This document shows positions 47,837 to 61,800 of a stretch of 64,000 bases of DNA, one piece after another; the first letter of the stretch is position 1; each line of letters begins with the position of its first letter. The notes below the pieces were generated by a model. The model was not told the DNA's origin, did not search any database, and saw only the letters and a list, made by a program, of their open reading frames with translations. This stretch comes from Trogon surrucura (taxonomy: Eukaryota > Chordata > Aves > Trogoniformes > Trogonidae), in contig CM036618.1 in NCBI GenBank assembly GCA_020746105.1, positions 40,767,014 to 40,831,013 on the forward strand, read 5' to 3'. The translations under genes and the position numbers were made by a program.

Positions 47837-49167
47837 CTCGTCTTCTGGTTTTATCACTTATTTGTAAAGAAACTCTACTTTCTTATTCTCTCAAGATCAA
47901 TTCACTAAATTAACCAGTACAGGTAATGCAGATTTCCACTGTAGTTTTCTTCCTCTGTGAAAATTAACCATTTACTTCTACCCTCTGTTTCCTGTCTTTT
48001 ACCACTTATCCCATGTCTGCATAGTTTGCCTAAAATTATTTGCTAAGAGGTTTTAGGGAATCCATGCACTAGATCACATCATCACGTAATTGCTGATGAG
48101 AAGCATGATGTGAGTTTACCCAGCATTCTGACCATTGCCTTACAGATCATATATATCTAGATGGCACTAATTCTATTATTTATATTAGGTTTTTACTTCT
48201 TTCCCTGGTACAGGTTTTGGGCTCCATGGGTTGTAGTTTCCTGGATTTCCCTAGTATCTTTTCAAGATACTGTAACCCTGTTTGCTCCTTTCCTTTCTTT
48301 AGCACCAGAGCACTTTAAAATGAGAGCTCACACGTGACGATTAGCAGTTCATATGTTTCACTGGGTTCCTCTAAAGCATCACCTGATGATCCCGTTGAAG
48401 CTGCAGCATCGTAAAGAACTTTGAAACGACTCTGACGAATGCCTCAAAAGTGGTATGAGGAATTTCTCCAGATCTTCCACACTGAACACAGGAGCACAAA
48501 GTTAATGCCATTGCATGGCCTAACTTTCTCTGACCAGGCTTCCTGCACCTCACGAATTTGAAGAGCGGTACGCTCTAAGTTTCAACAGACTGAACACTAT
48601 TATACTGGCATGTAGTGCTTGTGGGCTTCCTCTTACCCTTTTCAAGTCTTTCTTGAATGATGATTTTGTGCCTTCAAGATACTGTTCTCAGTTCGTCTTC
48701 ATACTACTCGAGGGCATTTAACGCATTTTAGTTTTGGTTTTAGCCAGCGACTTCATTTTTAGGTATCGCCCCTTTCTGAAGTTGGGTACAATTGTGATGG
48801 ATATTTGTGGGTTTTGCTGCAAAGATACAGCATCTAAATGTGCAATGGTTGCTTTTACTGACATGTTCAGTTTACTGTCATAATCTAATCAGTTTACATA
48901 TGGCTAAAATTATCAGTAAAGCATAACTAAGCTTTATACAAGAAAAATAACCCAAACCCTCTGCACTTTGTTACTTAAAAGAAGCAATAAAGTTGGTGTA
49001 TTAAGATAGCCGAGCCAATTAACACAGTAATTTTAAGTTAAAATAGTTATTTTTTCCTCTGTTTACCAAGGTAAGTCTGTGTGTTTTCTCCAGGAGCATG
49101 TAATTGTAACTATTTTATTGGTAACGGAAGCATTCATTATCTTGAACTACAACCGCATTTCATTATG
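47837..49167. other. Intergenic DNA
   Basis: AT-rich; nothing recognised. Confidence 0.7.
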
Positions 49168-50583
49168 TCACAGAATCACAGAATCACAGAATCACAGAAT
49201 GTTAAAGGTTGGAAGGGACCTCAAAGATCATCTAGTCCAACCCCCCTGCCAGAGCAGGACCACCTACACTAGAGCGCACAGGAACGCGTCCAGGCGGGTT
49301 TTGAATGTCTCAAGAGAAGGAGATTCCACAACCTCCCTGGGCAGCCTGTTCCAGTGCTCGGTCACCCTTACAGTAAAAAAGTTTTTCCTCATATTTTTCT
49401 GGAACCTCCTGTGTTCCAGCTTCCACCCATTGCCCCTTGTCCTGTCAGTGGACGCCGCTGAAAAGAGCCTGGCTCCATCCTCCTGACATTCCCCCTTGAC
49501 ATATTTATAAACCTTGATGAGGTCACCCCTCAGCCTCCTCTTCCCAAGCTAAAGAGACCCAGCTCCTTCAGCCTTTCCTCATAAGGGAGATGCTCCACTC
49601 CCTTCACCATCTTTGTGGCTCTACGCTGGACTCTCTCAAGCAGCTCCCTGTCCTTCTTGAACTGAGGGGCCCAGAACTGGACACAATATTCCAGATGTGG
49701 CCTCACCAGGGCAGAGTAGAGGGGCAGGAGGACCTCTCTTGACCTACTTGCTACTCCCCTTCTAATACACCCCAGGATGCCATTGGCCTTCTTGGCCACG
49801 AGGGCACATTGCTGGCTCATGGTCATCCTGCTGTCCACTAGAACCCCCAGGTCCCTTTCCCCTGCACTGCTCTCCAGCAGGGCAGTCCCCAACCTATATT
49901 GGTACATGGGGTTATTTTTTCCCAAGTGCAAAACTCTACACTTGCCCTTATTAAACTTCATAAGATTTCTCCCCGCCCAGCCCTCCAGCCTGTCTAGGTC
50001 TCTCTGAATGGCTGCACAGCCTTCTGGTGTGTCAACCACTCCCCCCAACTTCGTATCATCAGCAAACTTGCTGACAACATTCTCTAATCCCTCATCCAGA
50101 TCATTGATGAATATATTAAACAGCACCGGCCCAAGCACTGACCCCTGAGGGACCCCACTAGACACAGGCAACCAGCCAGACTCAGCCCCATTGACCACAA
50201 CCCTCTGGCTTCTTCTCTTCAACCAGTTCTCGACCCACCTCACTACTTGGTCATCCAGACCACACTTCCTCAGTTTACCTGTGAGGATGCTGTGGGAGAC
50301 GGTGTCAAAGGCCTTGCTGATGTCCAGGTAGACCACGTCCACTGCATGGCCACCATCCATCCACCTGGTTATGTCTTCATAAAAGGCTATCAGGTTGGTC
50401 AAACATGACTTCCCCTTGGCAAAGCCATGCTGACTGCTCCTAATAACCTTCTTATCCTTGATATGCCTAGAGACAGCGTCAAGGATAAGATGTTCCATCA
50501 CCTTTCCAGGGATGGAGGTGAGGCTGACCGGTCTGTAGTTACTCGGGTCATCCTTCCTGCCCTTCTTATAGACTGGAGTGACA
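49168..50583 (-). mobile_element. CR1 LINE, about 1.4 kb, young 5'-truncated copy
   Basis: Begins at its 3' end with ACAGAATC tandem units (the complement of the ATTCTGTG tail) and extends to about 50583, inside the reverse transcriptase domain. It covers most of the reverse transcriptase plus the C-terminal region and the 3'UTR. Confidence 0.95.
49264..50583 (-). pseudogene. CR1 reverse transcriptase, 5'-truncated, one frameshift
   Basis: The minus-strand frame is open from the truncation point. RT motifs in order: [71 protein letters not shown], and the catalytic FADDTKLG. The frame then runs through [13 protein letters not shown] to GLFSL. A one-base deletion near 49544 (CTTCCCAAG where sister copies have CTTCTCCAAG on the plus strand) throws it out of frame, ending at 49530. 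The unshifted C-terminus would end at TAG, 49264-49266. No promoter or ORF1 is present, so it cannot move on its own. Confidence 0.92.
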
Positions 50584-53500
50584 TGTCCAGAAAAACTTGA
50601 GGAAAATTTCAGTCTGAGTCTTTGTTAGGGCTTGGGAATGTCATTTTTCAGTGTTCAAATCTTTTCTATGTTATTTTGCATAAACAGCATATTACTGAAA
50701 GATAATATGCTTCATTTAATTACTGTGTAGTTGCTGCTTATCTTACGGGCTTTTGCTCAGCCTTATGAGATGAACAGGCTCAGACGAGACGAAAGCATTG
50801 AAGTGGAAGTGCTGAGGAAAGATGGAGGAAGAGCAACCTGCTATTTAGTATTCTTCTCATAATTGTAGGACCCAGCTGGTAATTAGTATCACTTGCAGTT
50901 ACTTCATTCATTAACAAGGCATAGGGAAAAAAGACTTTCCTGTCATATTTATACAGCCTTGACAAATTCAGTGTCAAACTCACTTTTAAATAGTGAATAT
51001 GTCTTCACATTCCTTAACAAGAGGCTGCTTCTGGTTCTTAGAGAAGGCAAGGCTGCTGAGCTATTTCTTTTTTCTTCAACCAAAAGTGTTAATAATGCTG
51101 TTTATCAGAGGGTTGCTCACAATATCCTACATCCTATAATCACACCCTATACAGAATCAGGAAAAACGAAACATATTTACTTTGCCCTTTCTAAAACCAA
51201 ACATCATGGGATCTATTACAACAGAATAAAAGTTGTAAAACTGCATTCCAGTACCTGGTGTTGAATCTGGGTATGATAAGTACAGATCCCTGAGTAAGAA
51301 AGAGGCACTCCCTTTGAAGTGGAGATTTCTTGGAAACTTCTGTAACTGCTTGGAATGTTTCATTTGATGAAGTAAGAAAATAAAATATGCATACATATTA
51401 TTTTACTCATAGTATATGCATTAAAATACATACAAATATTTTTAAATACTAAAGATGTAGGACAATGTAAATGCATTATTGACAGTGCTAATATACTAAT
51501 TTTAATACATTTAATTTTTCATCAAGGCTTCGCTTTGGATGGTGCATAAGTCTTTCCTTCTATGAAACTTGCACAGGCACAGTTATTTCTCAAATATTTT
51601 ATTGTAGATTTTTTTGTTTCATGTTGTCATGTTCTTAAAATTAGCAAGCTTTCCAGGACAGGACAGTGTGTTAGCAGGTTTTGTGAGTGTCTCTTGCTCT
51701 TAGCAACTCAGTTCTCATCCGGGGAGAAATCAAACAGCAGTTTCTATAGACGTGTTTCAGCTCTGCAGATAAGTAGAACTTAGGAGCTGCTGCTGAAAGG
51801 GATGACCTCATTCTTCCCTCCTCCACTGTCACCACTACAAGCTAATCATCATGCTGCTACAAGCAACTACCTAGTGCAATAGAAAACAATTTTTAATAAT
51901 TTTTTTCCCAGCTTTAGTTTTCTAGCAAATCAGCCACCTGAACTGACTCACTCTGTGACCACTTAACCACTAGATTTAACAGAAGGGAAGTGGTGGGAGC
52001 ACACGCCCTGGGCTGGAGAAGAGCTGAGCAGGGTGATGTCCCCTCACAGCAGCTAATACTTATCTCTAAATATGATGTGAAACCAAATGTTCAATCGCTC
52101 CAAGGTGCAGTGTAGCACCTATTTAACTGTGCCTGAATGCAAGGATTCTACCATCAAAATAAACAGTATTTGAGGTTTAAGAAGTCTGTTCTACTGTTTG
52201 CTGTTATTCTTGTACCATAAGGAAGAAATCCTATCTATCTAAATAAAGCTAAATTATATGGACAGCTGATCTCAAAGCAGTACATCTTATGGCTGGCCCT
52301 ACTAAAGAGTAAAAATATTGTGACGCTTTGCCCTAGGATATGTACATCAGCACAAACTCCTGTCCTGATATTCCTGATGAGCTGGTAACTGACCTGATGC
52401 TGGTGGGGCTGTGGCCCCTGGTTACAGTGAAAGTACTCAGACAAGGTGCCTCCTGCTGAAGACCCTCCTACGCTCTTAACGTACTTTGACAGGTTGTGCT
52501 CTCAGGGATATTCCCCAAAATTCAAATGAGCTCTCCCAGCCTCTCCAGGTGACAGACAGAAAGAACTGGGCGTTTCAGAAGTTGCATGCTATCGCTGCCT
52601 GGTCAACAGCTGACAGGAGCATAAGACAAGGCCACACTGTTTTCTGGTCCTCAGTTTTACCTGCGCTGTGTAGGGGAAGTATGGGACAAGACTGCCACTC
52701 CTTGTCAGCAGTGGGAACCTGCGCTGTTTGGCTACAGAACATGCAACTAATAGGCAGATGACATTTAGTTACGTGGTTTCTGTGACAAGAAGCAAGTGCT
52801 CTGGCAGAAGTAATGAGTGTGCAGCGTTTCTAAACACAGGGTCCTTGCAGAGCAGAGGAATTTCTGTATGAAGCTTGAGCTGTGGGTCTGCTACAGGCAC
52901 GAATCCTCCGGTACTCCTTATTCTCCTGTTGCTGCCAGAGTCTCTGGGTGTGCTGCCATCAGCATCCTTTGTGATCCCCAAGCCAGGCCCTCTTGGGAGC
53001 CAGGAATGGATGTCCAGGAGATGGACTTGCTGACATTCTCTATTCCTTCTCAAAAAAACAATGCTGGGGGAGTTTTCAGAGAGGCCAGTGATTGGATTTG
53101 AGAGCGGGCCACCAGGAAGAGATGCTGACCCTCAGCCTCATCTGGAGCAGCTCCTGGATGGAAGGCTGTGGTATTTTGCAAGATGTAAAAAGATCTGGCC
53201 ACTACCCGGTTTTGGGAGGGGCAAGCAGTCCACTGCCTACAGGCAGTTTGGTGCTACATAGGAGAGGTCAGGATGTCAGATAGGGATGGAGAAGCAAAGC
53301 ATCAACACTTGCTGTAATGCAGTGCACTATTCCCACAGAGTTATTGTGTGGCCTTGGCTAGTGCCAGTTGCCCTGCACCAGGGTTATGTCTGAGATGTCT
53401 GCATACAGACATGCTGAGTACTGCCGTCCTCCCTGGAGGGATCGTATCTCTGCCAGATAGGAAAGTTCCTTCCCTGTCAAGGACGCTGTGCCACGGTGCA

Positions 53501-56500
53501 TGGCATCAGCGGCAGGAGCACTTACCTGCTTTTTCATATTCATCTTCTCCTAGACCCTCTGTAGGAGATACGATCCCAGGTGTCTTGTAGGTGTCTTAAG
53601 TGTTTCAGTCTTGACATGGCTTCTTCCAGTTGTGGGCCCGTCTGACAGTTCCTTACATTGGATGTATATGGGAAAGAGTCCACCAACAGCTTTTTATTGA
53701 CATACTGCTTATAGAGCCAGGTGATAAATTACTGATCCATGGACTCAGCATGATGCAGTCTTTCTGCTGAATTCAGTAGGAGCTGTGGAGGAGTTCTCTA
53801 CTCCTCCAAAACAATGGAAAAGCAAAGAGAACTTCATAAGCTACCACAGTGTGCTTTAAGTTGTATCACCTGAACTAAAAAAATCTTTGATGTTGGTGTT
53901 CTGTTTTCTAAGAAAGAAAAAGGAACTTTCTAAGCACTATTGAAGAAGGAGGCTCATCAGTGCCACTTTATGTCAGATAATCTACTTGACATTATGCTAG
54001 TTCGCTGGGGCAACACAGCATTTAAAGCAACTGTTTTGTCATCTTTCTTTCTTTACTCGGGTTACTCAAGCGTACACTTAGTCTTGTGTAAGTAGAAAGA
54101 GAGGAGTGGATCTCACTTCAGGAAACATTAATTAATATGTTTCATTTCTCTTGAAGATCTTGCAGTTTATTGGCATGTTTAGGTAGTTTCCATGGACTGC
54201 AGTGGGAGTCTGTGACATAGCTTGATTGCAGGGTTTGTCTCTTACATGCAAGTAAGGGATAAAACAAGGTAGCTTTAGCATAATGAATGGATATTATACT
54301 AGGAGACTCTCAGCATTTGAGAACGTTATCCAGCCCACTCAACTGGTTGTAGGCAGAAGCAGGCTAAGAAATTACATATCCTCTCCTTCTAGGAGTCCTG
54401 TGGGTCCAGCTCAATATGTCCCTCTCCTCCCATCTCCTGACTTCAAATTACCACAGACCATGCCAGGATCTGCAACAACTTGCTCTTACTTTACCCATGC
54501 TTCTGCCACAGAGGCAGGACTCACCTCGCAGGCACTGGAAGGGAACAGCACGGAGAGGGGCAGCCTGTGCCTCTTTGCCCCTGTTCCTTCACACCCTGCG
54601 TAGAACGGGGCCATGGACCAGTGCACAGAAAGAGGTTTCTGAAGGTTGCAGCAGAAGAGCTGGTGAAGCAGAAATGCGCTGTGGGATGCTGCATGGCAAG
54701 CCAAGAGGCTGAAACCTTGTTTGAACTGGCAAGCGAATGGTTTTTGCAGCGCTGATCAGACACATACACCTGACCCACAGCCAGTCTGAGAGACTTGATA
54801 GGGGAGCGGATAAATGTTGCCCACTTTGTGATTGTGATGATCGTTCAGATCATTATTCTGTGAACACAAGAGGGCACTCCCACCTCACTTCTAAGTTACA
54901 GCACTTGTAGAAGGAAGGTCTTAATGGAACAGCACAGAATTGCAGCTACTCGTTTGTACATGTTATGATAACACTACAATTGCTATGCATTTATAAGCAT
55001 TTATAGACCATGCATTTATAGGTCTTATTTAAGAAGTGTGGTCGTGGAATGATGCTTTCTTCAAAATAATATGTACGAAGAAAAAAATCAATTTAATGCT
55101 TGAACTCAAATAAGTGAAAACAAAACTCGTACGTCCTTGTAACCAGAATTGCACCATAACGGGGAATTATAGAATACTTTTTGGAATTTCATGTGCATTA
55201 TCTCATGGAAACAGAGACTACTTTTTTTCCACAATAGCAAATTCTTTAAGAGGAGGTACAGAAATGGGAAATGAGATTTAAAGCTCTTATGCTTGCCAAC
55301 ACTCACAGGTTTTGAAGTAAAATGTCAGTGCCCCAGTCACTTAAGTTTCCCTTACCCCCCTCACTCTTGTCTGCCTGATGTGTTATCCTGTCAATGCTTT
55401 TGCACACTCTAATCACTTACCTGACTACTCATACCTGACTACTTCATGAAGCAGACAGTTAAGTATGGTTTGAAAAGATTAAAAACAGGTGAAGTGTTTG
55501 TAAAGTAACTTCTTAGAAAAATATTGTCTAGCTGAATTTTCTCTTATCAGTTACATCTCCAAAGAAATCCGGCTTAAAAATATGTGTTTTGCCCAAAACA
55601 AATGGATTAGTGACAGAATCTTTTGGATCAAGGTGCTCATTTCATTTCCAAGTACGATCTTCTTCTCAGAAATAGCAAATGATTTATAAGGTATCAATGC
55701 TTCAGGAGTGATGATCATAAAAGTTGACTTTTAGCTCTGTTAATGAACTGTATTGAAAGTGGCCGGCTGCTCTATAGAAGGCCATCTCTGTGAGCACCAG
55801 GAAATTGTTCCCCCAGCAAGGGTCAATAGTAATTATTAAAGCATAATAAATCAATTTGAAATGCTAGTGACTCTACCATATGACCTTTTTTTTTTTTTTT
55901 TCTGTGAATGCTCATTCTTAAGTTTGGCAAAGTTTAGACAAGAGGAGGAACTCATCGAAGGTACTATAATTTGAAAACAGATTGTGCGCTAGTTATGAAT
56001 CTGGCTATCAGAAATTATTGTAATTAATTATTTCAATTGCTTATTATATCTAAATATTTATTATCTATTTCGGTTTATTTGCGACTGCATTTTAAGGCCT
56101 ATAGATCCCCTCCTCCATGGCAGACACACCCATTTCCCAGTCATTTCTGCTGTTTGTCTGAGAGAGATGTGAGATGCTGCGGCAGGCTTGGAGGCATGTT
56201 GGTGCAGAATGACAGATGAGGCTGAAAGGCTGGCTAGTGCTCACATTTTCTTCAGGAAAAGACAACTGCAGTCTCCTTCCTTTGAATGGAAAATCCAGGA
56301 GAATTTGCATGAGCTTAACAGGAGCTCATAAACCTCTGTCAAGTTTGGTCAAAATTCATCAGTGAGTTGACAGGTACCTAGGAAAGATCAGCCACCCAGA
56401 ACAATCACATAAGCCCTGTTATTTTGGGAAAGAAAATCAATTTTTACTGGCTTTTCTTCATTTTGGTTCTACTGAATTAGGACAACTGAGAAAGAATTTT

Positions 56501-58680
56501 GGTAACTTTTAATCTCTCGGGTTTGTAGTAGAGTTTTTCTCTTCTGTTACACTAAGGTTCTCAAATGGAAATGAAATTCAACTCACATTCTCTCTGCAAG
56601 TCTGAAACAGTGGGTACAGTCATCCTGAAACTGCCGTGTCAGGTCCGTTGTGCGGGCTAGCGCAGCCAGCAGATCTGTGTAACGCTAGATAAAACAAGCA
56701 CACACTGGGGATGCAATCATCTTCACCCTAGCTCCTGTGTTTATAACACCTTTAAGAGGTAACGAGAGTAAAAACACAACAGCGTTACAACCACAAATGC
56801 TGTGTGGAAGGTTTTTTACTCTGCCTTTGGGCTGTGTATGGGAAACTTTGCATTTTAAGCAGGCAGCTCCTGGTGCACAGAGCACGCTGCAGCTCGGGGG
56901 GACAGTCCTGCGGGATCGGCGGCAGCACGGGGAACACACTGAGGCCAATGCTCTCTGGGGACAGCCAGTCTTGACATCTCAAACTCTGTAACTTCATTTG
57001 TCAACTGAGCTGTAGCAATAAAGAGCTAAACTGCTCTCTGCAGTTAGGCTTCAGTTTTGGATGTGTTTAAACACTACAGGAAACAAACACCAATGAGAAA
57101 ACTTGTGAAACGCAGAACACCAGAAATGTTTGTTTAAATCATATTTACAAGTAAAACAACAAAAATGTTTTGCTTATAGCATTGCTGGGTGGTAGATTAA
57201 GAAGGTCCTAAAGCTAGATCCTGAGAGGGGTAAGTCCTGAGCCACATTCATGCTTGAAAACATGAGTCAAATATAATTCCAGACTCTTCCATGGCTGTCT
57301 GCCTGCGGAAACCTACCACGGTTAGTAACCAAGTGGCTTCCCTCGAATAATGTGGAAATCATCCAGCAGGCAAAGAAGGATGAGGATGGATTGCCTTGAA
57401 ATCTGGTACAATTAGTGTGGATTATTAGTGTACTTGGCTGTACAGAAATTCGAGGAGCGATTCAAGGAGGAAAATCAGCAAGAATAATTAAATGGAAGAT
57501 TGTGAAGCACTGTCTCTAGACAAAAACTGCAATAATAATTCTCATTAATGGAATGAAAACTTGATTCATGTTATTTGTGTAGTATAAGAACGAGACAGAA
57601 AGACATAGAAGTGTTCCAATTTACAAATACATTAATTCCAGCATCTACTGACACCAGAAGTCCTTCAGCTGACTTTACTAGACCTTTCATAAAAACTTGT
57701 CACTAAGAAATACTGGAATGAGGCTGCAGAATAATTTGGGTGAGCATGTATAGTCTAAAAAAGAAGAAGGGCTCTAGCCATCTGCTTCAGGTGATCACAG
57801 GAAAAGGAAAGGTGTCTGAAAGTCTCCTGAAATTCCAAATGAAGAATCTGCAAAGTGTTGCCGAGTAGAACTTTCTCTTGAAAAGTAGAACTATTCAATG
57901 GGGTGGTCTTGAAGCTTCTTGGCCTTTTGTTCTATGCATACTCTCACCCTTTAAGGATTATAGTCCTTTTAAAATCTACTTTAAACAAGAAAGCTAATAG
58001 ATTTGGACATCAAGGGGTAAAACCTCCCAAATTTTAAAATATATCTGTTAGATAAAAATTTGTAAAAAATTGTAAATTTTTTTTAACTTGTTGTAGTTGC
58101 ACAGCGTTCATGTGTATCTATCTTAATATGTGTAACATTGTAGTTCAAATAAAAAAATATAAATCGAAGATTTAATTTTCATAGGAGAAAAGCACTTATT
58201 GGTGTCAGTGAAACTTGCTGGCAGAACAGATACTGGTCAACTTCAGAAAAATTGATTCAAATGTAACATGGAGTCCCATGCTGAGTAGTGTGCAGTACTG
58301 GTTTCTAACTAACACGCCATGCTGGGTGACTGCTCAGGTTTAGCGTGCAAAGCTACGCAGTTGGCTGATGAAGATGATGATGGTGCATTAGTGCATTTCC
58401 ATTGGACCCTGTAGAGGCTGCCTTGTTAAAGAGCATTGTTCTAGGAATAAAAGTAAGTCTGAAAAGCAAATCGAATAGTGGGTCAAAAAAGGGAGTGATG
58501 TTGATTGGAGGCAATGTACAATAAAGTTTTGTGAGTTTTTGTGTGGGACTCTATTCTCGGTCTCACCCAAGAAAGGGACTTCAATGCATAACAACTGGTG
58601 GAGTGTTGTAGGCGAAGAAACCTGGAACATTTTCATACTGAAGTCAGGGTTCAGAGCCCTCTTTACAGTGATTAGCATAA
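50584..58680. other. Intergenic DNA, gene-poor
   Basis: No gene recognised. The 52.4-54.8 kb part is somewhat richer in GC and has several 60-100 codon frames on both strands with no recognisable family or splice support. Stretches at about 55740-55860 and 55970-56100 look like AT-rich conserved non-coding DNA, but this was judged by eye only. Confidence 0.6.
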
Positions 58681-58815
58681 CATAGTGTATATTTTATGCT
58701 ATGTTATATACACATATATATGAATATGTCATATATTTATACCTTGCACAATATATAGCTGTGTATACATAAGTTTTTATATATGTATCTAGATCTATGT
58801 ATGTGTATATAAACA
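58680..58815. repeat. AT-rich (TATA-type) low-complexity tract
   Basis: Irregular TATATA/ACATATA units with local inverted symmetry (for example ATAGTGTATA and TATGCTATG). Confidence 0.8.
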
Positions 58816-61800
58816 ATATGCATGTATGCTACGGAAGTTTGTGCTGTATGATGCATATCCAGCTCATTTTAGGTTATTGCTTCACAAAGACCTTCTGTTG
58901 GTTGCTGGCATTCGCTGTGAACTGGCAGCTCCTCCCTGTCTTTTTTCACTGCCAGATTCTGTGCCGGGACTATGGTGACAACAGTATGGGACGATGCTAT
59001 CACCCAAGACCTCCCCATGGCCAATTTTAGGGTGTGTTGATGGGGATTATAGAAAATTTCGACTCCCCAAGCACCCTGAGCAGTACAAAGAATACAGAGT
59101 AGAACTTAAATTACCTTTATTGCTCACCAGAACATTTACTTTACCTGTTCAGAATACGTGAGGTACTTGATTAAGTAAGATTCTGTCGTCAGTCTGAGCT
59201 TAATCAGACAAACTTCAAGTTTTAGCGGTTATTCCAGAATATGCAATATAGAAGAGGCACAGCTTACTATGTTTTTTTTGTTGTTGTTTAATTGTTAAAA
59301 TATTTTGTTGCTCCTAATGAGGCATTCAACATTCAAAGTGCAAATAACAGGCTTTCTGTCATCCTCTGTTACCATCAGAAGTACCGAAGACGAGAATTTT
59401 CCATGTAAATAGTTATGGCTGTGGTCTTTACTCAGTTGTTACTCAGCCAAAACTTACATTAACGTCAATAGATCTGTAACAGAGATAATGTCACTTTTGA
59501 TGTTGGAGGGATTTTAGTACATTGTGTTTCTATGTGTTTCAAATACCAAGCATTTTAACTGCAATACTTATCAAGATCACGGAACAATTAACATACATTA
59601 AAATGCATTACAATTTATAGCTTTTTTTATAGATAACATTATTGCAATCTTGAAATAAACTTGAAAAGGTTAGGCGTTTCTGCTTGACAGAAAAGTAAAA
59701 CAGCTGCAAAAAAATATTCTCCTATCAACTCAATTAATTCAGTTAATTTTTAACCTGGCCTGCGAGTTTACCATCGCAGGGCTTTTAATCTGTCTTTATT
59801 GATTTATCTGCAATAAGTCCTTTCTCAGGCTAAAGTTACGAGACAGCCAGCAGCACCTACCAGGTTTTCTCTGGTACGCTTGCAAAGAAATCAGCCAGTC
59901 CTCAGCATGTGCCTTGAGGTCCCAGGTAGCAGAAGGTGCTTGTGAAGGGGAGATCCCCTCTGCAAGCAAGAGGATGAACTGGTTAAGGCAGCCAAATATT
60001 GGGGTTTGTTTGTGCAGGGTACTGTTCTCTAGACTTGCAATGCAATTAGTTGTATAAATGTATCAGTGTCACGCTTTTAAGATGAAGTGAAAACATGTAG
60101 ATGGGCTAAGGAGGTAATTCTTACTCCTTTAAGCCTTATTCTCCTCCTCTGGGCCTCTCTTAGTTTGTCATTCAATACTTTTATTATACGGTCTTCCATG
60201 TCCTCATCCCAGCCCAAGGAGTTTTCTACTTCAAAAAGTCTCTAGTCCAAGCCTTTTCCAAATGATCTGAAAAGAGAACAAAGATGTTTATCCTTCTTCT
60301 TGTGTAGAAATCTTGCCACAGAAAACAATTTAAGATTTCACTGCCCAGAGAAAGATACTGTTTTCCACACCATTCCCCTCATATCTGGGTGCAGATATAA
60401 ACTCACTGACCCCGATACACCAGTGTTAACCCTGGTTGCCAAAGCAGCATCACCTCAGAAACACAAACATCAAAGTGATTGCACTGCAAAGTCAGATATT
60501 GCTGCAATGACTATATAAAACTGTGTCTTGTCTCACAGTCTCTATGTGAAGCTACAGCTTAAGAGTGAGGCTACAGTTAAACACAGTTTGGCCTTTACAT
60601 TAAGGATGTACAGTTCTGAGGCCACTATACCATTATTCTGTAGAGAGATCAAGTAATTCAATGGGATATTGAAACATTAATATTGATTTCTAATATGAAT
60701 AAACATGATCCACGTACCTCCAGCATCATCATGAAGTCCTTTGGAGGTAAGCAAACTGAGATACCAGACAGATAGACACTGCAGTTTGGGCTATTGTGTT
60801 AGGCTATTGAGCTGATCATAGCAGCTCAGAGTTATAAATTACCATGCCTAGACATGACACAATTATTAAACTGGGAGGATAATTTCTTCTTTGGCAAAAC
60901 AACCGTAACTGGGGCACTATGGGAAGGAAAGAGGTGAGTCATCTGAGGGCAGAAGCAGTCACAAGTTTGCATACATTTTGCCATTTTAGCTGAACATTTT
61001 AATGACACTTTGTATACCTGAATCAAAACAGAAAACCTGTGGTTTCAGATCCCAGGTGTCAAAGAACTAAGTTGGGAGTGTTATGTGAAACCCCCTTCCA
61101 CCTCCTCCTTGCTTCCTTAGATCTGTGCGAGGCCCTGAGAATTCCCATAAGGAGTTCAAGTGCTCAGAGATGCTGTGTGTGTGCTCAGCAGATGTGTAGG
61201 TAATGAGGATGAACCCACAGTCTGATCCTGCAAGAGCTCATTCCCTTCCTGGAGACTGACTAGAAGACCAAAAAACTGCCTTTCATATCTGGTTATAAAT
61301 TCACACATGATTCAAAGAATTCAAATAGTGGTGTGGTTTTTTTTACCAGGTAGAATTGCAAGTAAAAATTCCTGCTGTACAACAAACAGAAGGATTTTTA
61401 ACAATTCTCACCTCTGTCATAATTTCAGTTGTCATTAATCTCAATGAAGTTGTGCTGATTAATACTGAATGAGAATCTGATCCTCTTCTTTCATTCTGCC
61501 TCTCAGGAAAGGAGCCCATGCGGAGGCACACTGGCTTTCCCTAAAAGCCTCTGTGTGGCTACAGTCACGCAGTTATCCCATTGTGATCATTCTCTGCACG
61601 TGGGACTAGCTGGGTAAGATATCAGCAGGCACGGGGCAAGTGAGTTACTCCCAGAAAAGAAGTTCAGTGCTGGTGGCTGGATCTGATAGCTAGAGAAGGA
61701 AGCGTTCTCTTTTATTTCAGAGGAAAGGGAGAAAACCAAGATTTGGGATGTACGAATCTAGGAATGAGCACAGGATTGCTGTCCTCAGGTAGCGGGCTAT

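Noticed and set aside
49079..49486. 135-codon plus-strand frame, and the similar 45078-45422 minus-strand frame
   Set aside because: Antisense of CR1 tails; the real coding sense is the opposite strand.
52486..54780. Cluster of 60-106 codon frames in somewhat GC-richer intergenic DNA
   Set aside because: Frames on both strands, no shared family, no convincing splice sites.
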